The notes beneath the pieces were generated by a model. The model was not told the origin of the DNA. It did not search any database and was given only the letters and a program-made list of their open reading frames with translations. A stretch of DNA of 64,000 nt from Enoplolaimus lenunculus (lineage: Eukaryota; Nematoda; Enoplea; Enoplida; Thoracostomopsidae): positions 248,001-312,000 of the forward strand of contig JASANG010003338.1 in NCBI GenBank assembly GCA_030248215.1, read 5' to 3'. Shown one piece after another: positions 42,901-54,900 of this stretch; the stretch's first letter is position 1; every line of letters starts with the position of its first letter. The position numbers were made by a program, and so were the translations under genes.

Positions 42901-45900
42901 CGCGCACAGTCGCGCGCAATCGTTGTGATTGGGAGGTGGGACGCACATTGGCGGTCTATCGCCTGACACCTTGCACCGGTGGACATGTATCCTTACATCA
43001 GTTTGGTCTATAACATAAACCAAAAAACTGCTATGACAAAGCTTGCGCATTTTACAATTAAATTGAGAGCTATACACTCTTAGTTTAGGTATAAGATAAT
43101 GCCAAAAACTATGTTATTCTGACAAAGCTTATGTTTATTTAACTACAAACGTTAAACTAAGTATATAGGCGGCCGTTGTGACTAAGCAAACCATCGAGCG
43201 ATTCTTTTATCAGCTTTGTGACTAAACTTCGACGAGCAACTTTTTAACGCCTTGTTTCCCTTTAAATGCTATTTGCAGTGTACTTCTTTAGAAAAAAAAA
43301 CTGAAACAATTTCATTCCAGGGAATGCATTTTCAAGTATTGGTATGCCTCATACTACACTTGTACACGTTCTTCCCAACAATCTTGTTCCTAAACCTAAA
43401 CCTAATAACGTTTATAGTAATTTCAAGAGTTTAAACTGAATATACTACCAAAATAATTACCATTTTTACTTTAAGATTAAGCGACTAGCTCATGCACACT
43501 TTCATATCGTTTATAGATGAGGCTTAAACACAGGCTTAGGCAATTGTTTAGGAAAAGATTATGGGTTTTTATTAGGCTTAAGTAAGAAGCCTTTTCCGAA
43601 ACCTATGCCTAAACCTAAGTTTGAGCTTCAGCCTAAGCCATCATTAATCTTTGAGCCGATATGTAATTCTAGACTGACGCAGTTGCTATCATCTGCAGAA
43701 ATAATGTTTGAGGATCCGATATTAGACGCATATAAGATAAGATATTTAAGTAGAGTAAATATCAGTCGAATATTTTATTTGCTTCCTGGCCCTCTTCTGT
43801 CTACAGGTCTGCTCTTTCGAACCCTAACCTTGACCCAAAGTCCAAGCCTTAGCATAATGTTAAATGTGGGGGAAAGTGTACAAGAACCAAGCTGGCATTT
43901 TTTGTATTTGGTGCGAAAGTACAACAAAATTGGAGTAGCAAAAATACGACGCCCTTATGTCAAGCCCAAGTATCACTGCGTATTAAGGGTGAACATATTT
44001 AACTTGCATATAATTTTTGCATATGTGAATACACATGTTCAATTATACAATATGTTTTAGTAAACGTTAGTATATAAATTGTTATGAGACGAACCAAAAT
44101 TGTAAACCAAAAACAAAATGTAAAAAGTTACAAATCTGATAAAACTTGCACGCTCGGAGCGTTTTCACAAATTCGTAGCCAAAAATTCGTCCAAAGTCCC
44201 CGGACACAATTTCCCAGAAACGTAAAAACAAAAACTTGCACTCTCGAGCACTTTGTCTGTTGAGGTGTACTATGTCGCACGAAAATTAATTGTTCCGCAG
44301 GACCCGGACACAAATTCCCAAAAATACAACCACTAAAACTTGCACGCTCGGAGCGCTTTCACAAGTTCGTAGCCAAAAATTAGTCAAAAGTCTCCGGACA
44401 CAAATAATTCTTGCTTTCACAAATTCGTAGCTAAAAATCAGTCAAAAACAGTTGACGAGTAGTATGTCACGGAAAAATTCATTTCCCAGGAAATATATAT
44501 ATTGTCCCCGGACACAATTTCCCAGAAACACAACCACTAAAACTGGCACGCTCGGAGCGCTTTCACAAATTCGTAGCCAAAAATTCGTCAAAAGTCTCCG
44601 GACACAAATAATTCTTGCTTTCACAAATTCGTAGCCAAAAATCTGTCAAAAACAGTTGACGAGTAGTATGTCACGGAAGAATTCATTTCCCAGGAAATAT
44701 ATATATTGTCCCCGGACACAATTTCCCAGAAACACAACCATTAAAACTTGCACGCTCGGAGCGCATTCACAAATTTGTAGCCAAAAATTCGTCAAAAACA
44801 ATTGACGAGTAGTATATATGTCACGGACAAATTTATTTCCCGGAAATATTGTCTCCGGACACAATTTCCCAGAAACAACCATTAAAACTTGCACGCTCGC
44901 GGATCTTTGTCTCATTAATAATTCTTGCTTTCACAAATTCGTAGCCAAATATCCGTCAAAAACAATTGACGAGTAGTATGTAAGGGAAAATTTTGTTCCT
45001 CTGAAAATATTGTCCCCGGACGCAATTTACAGAAACACTACCACTAAAACTTGCGCGCTCGGAGAGATTTGTCTCATTAATAATTCTTGCTTTCACAAAT
45101 TCGTAGCCAAAAATCAGTCAAAAACAGTTGACGAGTAGTATGTCACGAAAAATTCATTTCCCAGAAAATATTGTCCCCGGACACAATTTCCCAGAAACAC
45201 AACCACTAAAACTTGCACACTCGCACGATTTCCCAGAAACACAACAACAAAAACTTTGGTTCACTTCACAAAGTAAACAATGCCTTTTAATTTTTCAGCT
45301 GAACACTGGTTTTCGGTATTTCAACTCCCTCAATATTTTTTGAAAATTTGTAGGGTGCTTAGAAAATTCCGATTCCATCAACGCTATTTTTTGTTTTTTA
45401 CTCTCAACTTCTGAACATTGCTCAAACAATTAAATTCAATTCCATTAACGGCAGAGAAAATTGCAATGCCATGTATGGAATTGATTTTAAAGCAGCAAAA
45501 TTTTCTCATCATTGCTAAAATATCGTATTTCTCAAAGTTGTATTCCAATGGCGACCTTAAAACAAAACTGAATTCCGATGGTGTTCTGGAATTTATTTTT
45601 CATTTTCCACACCCTGTACACATTTTATTGTGGAGGATGTATAAAAATGTTCAAGGAGGGGCAATCATGGGTGTTCAATGACTTACAATGTTGAAAATTT
45701 TCTAGGGGGCCCAAAATTTTTCCCGAAGGGGCTGAGCGCCCCTGGCCCCCCTTAGCTGCGGGCCCGCCTTGTGTACGTTCATGTTTACTCATACAGTTTA
45801 CAACGGTCCAAAATATATCTCCCAATAATGGGCCGAGTGGCTTAAATAACTTCAACTTTCACAACATAATTTGTTTTCAGTACAAAGTCTGTTATCTTTA

Positions 45901-48900
45901 TTAGTTCAGCAGTGCACCGTAAAGCTAAGATTATTGCTATTTTTGCTGATGAAAAATGCATTGTGAACAATACCGGTGTTATTGATTGAAACAGTTAAAA
46001 AACATAAATTGCGTTGGGAGCATAAACTAGAAGTTAAAGTGCCCCGATAGGGCCATGAAAAAAGAATATGTTTCCAAACCAAGCCAGAAGAAATTTGTAA
46101 AGTGTAGAAACAAGTTGAAATAAATTTTTCTTTTTGAGCTAATTGGTAGTCAAATGGCAAAAATGCCCTAAATCCTGCTGAACATGTGGTATTTGCAACT
46201 GAAACATATTCGCTGTGTTGAACAATAATGCTACGTGTGCATACAATTTGGACGGTTCATAGTAATTGGTCTCCGTCCATGAACTGTCTTCGTCAAAAAT
46301 TCTAAAAACAGAACTTTCCATTTTTTACTGCAGGCATCAATCATTAGATACAATTAGAGCGCTAAAAATGTTACTAAATAAATTCAAAATTATACGGCTC
46401 GATTAAATCCGAAAAGCGATAAGAAGAAGGTTTTGAATCGGATATATCCATTTCATAAAATCCGATGTCCATTTGCGTTACAGAAATACCGAAAATTTAG
46501 CTGTTTGTATGCTCAAAATTAGTTCTAAATGAAGTCCAAATCGTGAAAATTTATCGCTACGTATAGGTTGCATTTGTTCCGTAAATAATCAAAATAACGA
46601 AAATCATCCAAAACTAAAAATTTATTAGAAACCTCGGTGAATATTTACCGTTATTTTGTTTTCGTTATTTTGGTCATTATCCGTTTTTCTTTTCACTTAT
46701 CTTTTTCACAAACGTTTAACATAAGGTGAAAAAACGGCAGTCCGGCGACAACAAACTTTGCCTTAGCCAGACGTGAAACAGAATTAGGTATCTAAATGAT
46801 TTTAAGTTTGCTATTTTTAGCAATAATAAACAAAATAACCTTCACACTGAACTGTTTCACAGCGGCGGTTCCAGTGGTCAAATAGAAGCCAAGTACCCAT
46901 CCCCGTCACATTTGTCGTAGCTGAAATTCTAGGATTAGCCTTAGGCTTTTGACGAATATAAAAGTGCCAAAAATTTGACGAGTCGAGTTGCAAGCAATTT
47001 TTGTTAAAATCATAACTTTGAATGTACAAGTTGGGCATGCAAGCGCTCAGAGTGGGACGTGGGCAAGGATTTTTTAACCGGAGCCGCATTCTACCCGCGC
47101 AAATAAGAATTTTTTTTACCAGCGGGTATACCCGCACAAAAAACATCTATCCATGACTCACGTTTTACCTGCGACTGAAGTCAAACCAGTATTTTAAAGA
47201 TCGCTGTTGATTTGAGCTTTAATGAAGTTTTGCGGTATAGCTTCAATGAACTTTACAAATGAATTTTACTATGAATAACCAGATTTCAAACCCAGCTAAA
47301 TAAAGCACGAGCCGCACCTCACCAGAAATAGAACAGATAAAAGTTTGCCGCGAGTAAAAACTGTAAATTTTTTACCCGCGTGATGAAAATCTTCACCCGC
47401 GGGTATTCCCTCGCCTGAAATTATTTACACAACCCGCGTTTACCCACGGGTTAGCGCGGGTACCTCCAGATACCCGCGGGTAATGTTCCACTGTGGTTGC
47501 GCTAAACTTGCCGCACGGCGCCATCCAGCACCGTCCTTCAACCGTCAGACACCGTATGTCGCGCCGTACAGGTGACGGACGGCACCGTACGGTGATGGAC
47601 AGCGCCTGTCGCCATTAAAATAATTAAAATTAAAAAAGTATACCGTATTAACAATTTAACTGTAGAAAAATCGCGTGTGTGAACTGAAATGTATTTGGAA
47701 TAAGTTTCTACCAAAATCTGGCGTTGCTATGAAAACAAAACTTAAACAGTTAAATCTTTCAGTAATTTTCAAATGAAAAATCATATAAAACGACGTTACA
47801 ATCAAGTTTAACAATGGTATAAGTCCACAACTTTCATTTTCCAAAAATGTACTTTTGTAGTAAAACGTATTAACAAATCAAAGTTTTATATGTATCCGTT
47901 TATTACCCACCCAACTGTTAAGTTATAGACAATAACCATGTCAATTGCTGCTCAAAACATATTTACCGTGAATAGAATTGCAGCATAACGAAATCAGACG
48001 ATTTAAGTTTGTCAAATTTTGGCTGAATTTCATATATACACTTTCGTGCACTTCGGTGTACACTTTGAGTTTAAGCTTAACCTCGTGCTGACGGTACACA
48101 CCTCCCAGCCTTTACAGTGCCTGGCAGGGTATAACCGGATATGCTATCAGTTTCCGGTAAAATTTCGTGTCCGTTTCCGTTTCTGTTTCCGTTATAGAAA
48201 TAACGGAAATTCTGTTGTTACATTGAAGATTAGTTAATATAAATCACGTATCTAACTCGCCATTTTTCGCTACATTTATATGCTAATATTGTTTGAAATG
48301 AAATTAAAATTGCGAAATTCATTCAATACAATCCGTTTTTAACCTGTTGCCTGGTCATTCGAATATATCGTAGCTCAAGCCGTAATTTAGCTCAATTCCG
48401 AAATGAGCCAGCCTAAATCCAAATTTGGTAGTCCAGCGCGGAATTACGAGTTGGACTGGCCCATGGCGTAATGCTTTTTCTGCTACAAGTGCACACCTTG
48501 TGACAGGGTGGTTAACTAACTTGTAACACCATACACTCAAATCCAATTAGCTGAATCCAATGCTCTTTTCTGATTGGCTAAATAATCGTTCTCTGTTTAC
48601 TACCAAGCAGTTTCTTTCACTAAACTGTAACCAATCAGAAAACGTACCGTTTTATAAAACATGATTTCGTCTTGGGCTAGGTCGTTATTCCCCTTTGCAC
48701 TAGCACATTTCGGAATTGGACTGAATTACGACTTGGGCTACGACATATATACATGCTTAAAATTAGATGTGACACGAAATACAAAATATTCATACCGGTA
48801 AGATTTAACTTTAGAAAATTAACTTAGAAACTGGCACGCTTTATAATCACCACATTACACAGAGTGCTTATAGCTTTACCCGCTACCGTCTCAATGAATA

Positions 48901-51900
48901 TGAAAGAAAGATGCTGAAAACTATAAGGGTTGCGCTATACTTTCGATAACGGGCGTACGGCGTGGTCCGTCACCCATACGGCGCCGTCCGTCACCGTGCT
49001 GTATTGTGCGCAAATAACACAAGTACGATAACGTATGGTGACGGACGGTGACGGACGGCGGCGTGCGGATGACGGACGGCGCGTACTGGTGAAGCACGGT
49101 GACGGACGGCGCCGGACGTCAAGTATAGCGCAACGCCTACCGTGATTAGGTAGGTTTCTGCAAGTTTTATATTTTAAACTATTGACTGCTTCAATGTTAA
49201 TCAGATGCACATACATCCCCAAACTAAATCAATGACAAATCTATCAAAATTTAGCTGCGGTTTTAATGTGGTTACCTCGAAGTGTTAACGTTTGACCGCC
49301 GAGCAACGATACATCTGTATCCCATGGCACAGTTGTTTGCGAGTTTTCCAAACAAACCGACGTCGTATCTATGGAAATATTCCGGTTAGCAAATATTCCT
49401 TCGACAGCTTCTCGCAGTTGGACGCCTAAAATGAGGTTTTGGAAATATACACAGGTTTTATCATGTAATGCTAAATTTGAAACTTCAACGCCGTAAAAAT
49501 CAAAATTTAGTGCCACCCATATGACGTTCGGCACCTCACGCACGTATTGCCGTATACGACAGCATATCAATTTGTACACAGAAACTTTTTGACGTTCAGC
49601 GCCACACTCAACGTTTCACCATCAATTCACTTCGTACACAAAGTATTTAACGTTATCGAAATACTGATTTTTGCACGCAGCAGCAGAATAGGGGTCCATT
49701 GGGTGCCCGTGAACTAACATTATCATTATCAAGCGAAAATCATTTTGTCAAATATTAAACTTTAAAAATACTTCTAGTTGGACAGTATCAATTGAGTGAA
49801 TGCTTCCAAGTATTCCTCTGCTTCTGTCAATCAACCTATGAACCCTATTTAATCTTTTTCCAAATTCGCCTCTGGCACGCAACAATTTTCGCAGAAACAA
49901 TTAATTCTAAATGTTTTTCCTATCAGCATTCACAAACGCTTAATGTTTGACCTCAATAAACAACGCACATCGGTGTTGTACTAGGCTACTAAAGAGGGAT
50001 TGGAAATTGTAAAAAATAAGCATCCACATAAAGATTAAGGCATAAGGTCAGGCTTAAACAAAGGCTGTCTCACATTTAAGGTTAACGCTTTGTCTTAGGG
50101 TAATAGACAAAGCTTAAGCTTACGTGTAAACCTATTCCAAAGCCTAACTATAAAAAGTGTACCAAAGTCCACCAGTCTGTACCTTGAATAGCAAGAAAAG
50201 ATTCATATCGGCATGCGTTCGCTTGTTGCGGAGATGCCAATTCAATACCTGCCATCAGTAAAGAAGATCGTTGTATCAAATAGCGACGAAAATCAATACG
50301 AACAAAGTTAGGATGCGTTGTTGAATGCATATACTGAAATACAAAAAGGTTAGCAAATATTGCAAGTTATGAAACTCTATAACCAAATGCTGCAGTCACG
50401 CAATGCCAGATGAATAATAAAATCATCATGAAGTATTCAACCAAATTTAGCGTCTTAAATTGAACACAACATAGTCATTTCTCAGTATTAACAAAGTTAT
50501 TGGGAAACAATTAATCAAAAGCGATGGAGGGAATATCTAAAAAACACTATTCATACGTGCATGATTTCACAACAAGAACTTGCAGCTGCAACTTGCACGA
50601 ATGAAATTATTGTAAATGTTGACATGAAAATTATATGAATAATTTCATGACCACTGCAATAAACGTCAATAATAACATATACAGTCCAGTCAATGATCAT
50701 AAATGAATACAACTTGCAAGTCTGTTCAAACATATGAATTCATTATTTGTGCGCATTCATTATGAACAAATTGCTGCTGTAAGTAGCGAGCTTTTCTTGA
50801 GCTGAAGGAAACATTTACGCGTAAGAAGGTTTTACTCGAAATTGTTTGACTTCAAAACGCTTTCAAATCCTACAATTTCTATTTAGTGCTCAGTCTGCAG
50901 TGGATCCATAAATTTCTGACGAGGGGAGGGCTGACAAAAGTTATGAAACGCAATTTTACGACATGCAATATTATTTTCCTATATTCTGAGAGGATAGAAT
51001 TGCAAGGTAGAGGGGCGTGACCAAATTATCACAAAAATTTTCTGACGGGGAGTGCAAGCCCCACCTCCCCACGCAAATCTCCTCGTGTGCTCAGTGAATG
51101 CAAAACCAGTCCAGTCGCCATCTTCGTGTACTGCGACATATTAAACAAAAGATGCAGGTGCAACAAATTCAATCGACTTGCAGTTTTGTTCATAAGTGCA
51201 AACAGTTATTAATTATTTGCAGCTGCAAATAATTCAAAACTATATTGTGACCGAACTTGCACATGCAAGGGGCACGTGTACCTATATTATTGCTGCAAAA
51301 TACTTGCACGTGTGAACAGGACTTATTAAAAGTGAAGGTTAAACTGCACACATGTGAAATTTTAACCAATTTTTATAAATGTTGGTAAGTACTATATTTA
51401 GAGAGCAGAAATGTTCGTTATAATAAAGTCCTACTGTAATCGTTGTTCAAAAACCCAACTTGCAACCCATCACAATTATTCTGGCAGCACACTTGATAAA
51501 TTAAGTGACGTTTACAAAAGTTTCAGTATAAGCCAGGATCCTTTTAATTCAGGTCTCAAGTGTACTCTTAAAACTAAAATATTACATAAAAGTTTAAGTT
51601 TTGAATGATTGCTATTAATGTTAAGTCTAACCGACCGAAACAGATTCAAAATTAGCTAAACATTCTTTAGTTTAATCTAAAATTAATTCAAGTACTTGGC
51701 TTGACGAACACAGATTTTCAGTATTATATTCTTTCAACTACTTCACTTGATCGTTTGATTAGATTTTTAGATGTAGCACACACTAGCCAAAATGCTCACA
51801 AGCTATTAATTAATTAAGACATGCATATACGGTAGCTTTCACTTTCGCTACAATTCAATTTGTTAGATCGTTTGTTGACACCACCTTTTATGGTATCATG

Positions 51901-54900
51901 ACAATTCGTCGCCACACAGCTTGCAATTCGAAATTTCATAGACTTGACAATTCGTCACCCATCAGTATGCTTAGCATTAGGATAATGCTTAGATATATTA
52001 TAAGGCTTTACGACGCTGTTTAGCGACAAGTTGTCGGCCGATAAATTGTCGTAGATTTGCCTTTTATACAAGCGCAAAAATTAACAGTAACGTTGTTCAA
52101 ATTACGTATCGTTTGGCGTTCTAGCTTTATATATTTAATGGAAAGAGTGTCAAATACAATCTTTAATACTAACAAATTATCGCGCATACGCACTTTTTCA
52201 TCGTTTATGTTTTTTAAGTAATCGTAGCTTCCAGGTGTACTATCACAATCGCCTTCAACTACAGTAGTGCACTTGGTAATGTTTTTGTCGTTAAATATCA
52301 TTGAACTCGGCCTTCGAAATGCAGGTTGATTATAACCGGCTGCGGCGGCTTGAAGTGCGAACATATTTTGCATCGCTAAATGAAGGCATCCAGATTCTGA
52401 AGGTGAAGGTGTAATTGCGCCTGATTTGCGTCGAGGAAAGCGTGGACTGGGCGCACGGAATTTGTTCATATTTGGTCGATTATTTTTTTATTTAAGTAAA
52501 ATGTAATTTGATTGAACGGCAAACTTAATATCTACGTATTACTATACGCTTTAGCCAAGACTATACAACTATCTGGTTATATCCTGAACGTATCCTGAGC
52601 TTTAAACACGGTTATAACTGGTTATTTTGGGGTCACAATAGTGGCGGATTTGGTTAACTCATATTTTTCAAAATTTTATATATTGACGTTGAATTTTTAA
52701 TGGTTCCGGGTTAAATTTTTCAACAATGAAACTTTATGCATGCAGTGAACGGTCCAGTGAACTATAGGCAGCCAATTTATTATTTTGCACTGATACGCAC
52801 TGCTAAATTACGTAGAAAACAATAAGCAATTTCTATGATCAACTTGAGCTTCGCTTGTATGATCTCTATTTAAATTTTGTCGTTTGAAAATTCCTAAGCA
52901 TTTTGCCAGTATTTTTCATTTCGCAAAAAATATATATACACAGTTAAGCTGACTTTACAAATTTTGCGACCTACTTTCTAAAAACTTAAGCTTAAATTAT
53001 AGCTGAACTAAACTTAAATTTTAGTTTAAGTAAAACTTAAATGGCTGGACGGATTAACTAAACTAGAATTTTAAGTATTGCTTAAACTAACATGTTTCGA
53101 CGTTTAATACGAGTTTAAGTAAACTTGTTTTTAGTTTCAGCAAGAGTGGATGATCACTCTTTATAACAAGTGTGCAACTGGGTGCATCTGTGTATTAAAG
53201 AATGTACCCGGCACGATCCCTTATTTAGGGGGTCTTTCTGCAGTTCTATATCGTAGTAAAGGACGAAATTGTAACCCCCCTTGTTTACGGGGGGTAGGTG
53301 TACTGAAGCATACTGTTAATCTCTTGCTTAAACCCCCCTGATTGAGGGAGTCGAAGAAAAATGCAACGTGTGCCGGGTACATTCTTTAATACACAGAATG
53401 TACACAGTTGCACACTCTTGTTATAAAGAGTGATTATCCACTGTTGGTTTAAGTAACGAGGGCAGCCCAAAAATTATGTGTTTCTACGAGTTCATTAAGT
53501 TTAGCTTAAACTAAAAATATGTAAGATTTTAAATGAGTTTAAGCGTAAACCGACCTGCTAGTTTTAGTTAATCTAGAAACTTAGTTTAATACTGCTGGAT
53601 TAGCTTAAGCTTAAATCAAGTTATTTTAAGCTTTTACAGAGTAAACATCAAATTTTCAATTATATTTTTCAACTTTAGCGATCTAAACATAGATTTTCAA
53701 TTACGTTGAAATTACCTAAACTATGCGAACAACATAAACTAAAAAATAAATAAAAACGCGAAAAAACTGATCTGTTTTGCGTTGTTCGATGCATAAATTG
53801 CAGCCGTATAAACATATAATTATAGCAACACCGTTTATCGCTATAGCAAAAATAGAATACAAACGTAAATTTAATTTGAAATCAAACTTTGTTTTGGAAT
53901 ATTTCACCTAATATTTATCGCCAGGGCGACAAATCCAATTTCAACAATTTGCACCCACAATCAAAAGCTACCCCGCGTTATTTCATCGTTGCATTCTGAT
54001 AGTGTTTTAGCGAAGATTCAAGCAGTGAAACTGTATATTTTATACATAAAGAACACTTGTTTAATGTTCAACTGATTAGGGAGGATCCAAATATTTCCGA
54101 TCGGAAACCCACGCGCGTAAGGTGAAAATCTCTGGAACGACAAATGCGTCAGGCCAAATGTAAATTCAGCATTTAATCTTAGCTCAAAATTTTAATTTAC
54201 ATCACTTTAGCGGCGCAAGACCTGGGTGGTGCCCTGTAGTGGTTCGCCTGCGGCTGGTCAGTAGCAATGAACAAAAATTGAATGGCACAAAATTGTCCTA
54301 TTGATAAAAGCCGGCGGAAAGCTTGGCTAACTTTTAGGCCAATTAGTTCCTTTCACAATCACGTTCAGTTTGACCCTAGTGGTTACAAAACAACCAGTCT
54401 ATTAAGTATTGCCGAAAAAACCCAACTCCTGTATTATTACAGCCACTGTGGTGAAACCAGCCATCGAAATTGAAAAAAAGCACATGAAATGGTTAATCAA
54501 ACACTAAAATACAAACCTATTTGTTATCAAATTTCTTTGAATAGGAGTACCGGATGCTTTAGTTATTTACCGTTTTAAAACTAGGTGGTAAAAAGTGGTT
54601 TATTTGGTTTAAGATGTGCTGCTATACCTGTGGTAACAGGATGCTAATTGGCATGGTAATCGGAATTTAAGTTTTAGTAATTCTATTAAAAAGTAAAGTG
54701 CATGACTTTTGTTCGCATTTTTAGTAAATATTGGCAGTCACATTTTGATAATCAGCGCAATATAATTCGCTTTCACGTAACAACTGAGAGTATTTACTCA
54801 AATGTTACGATCAGATGAAGTGCAAAGGAACGAAAAAACTGGTAAAATCGAAGTTCAATCACGTTAAAAAATCATAAGCGAAAAATCGGAATTCCGGCCT

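Larger units (their letters stand above)
38786..49275. other. Large intron between exons 3 and 4, upstream of exon 1C
   Basis: About 10.5 kb with repeats at 39.1-42.5, 42.6, 44.1-45.8, 46.4-48.75 and 48.93-49.14 kb. A plus frame of 151 codons at 43605-44060 starts inside a TTAGGC-like run and ends at the minisatellite; I do not take it as a gene. The stretch 39.83-41.7 kb shows nothing. Confidence 0.55.

Noticed and set aside
43605-44060. Plus-strand frame of 151 codons as a gene
   Set aside because: It begins in a TTAGGC-like run, has no domain or splice signals, and ends at the minisatellite. Length alone is not enough in low-GC repeats.
44125-45265. CRISPR-like array of regularly spaced repeats
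   Set aside because: The units are 150-200 bp, diverged throughout, and have no constant repeat separated by unique spacers. The setting is a eukaryotic intron. It is a minisatellite.
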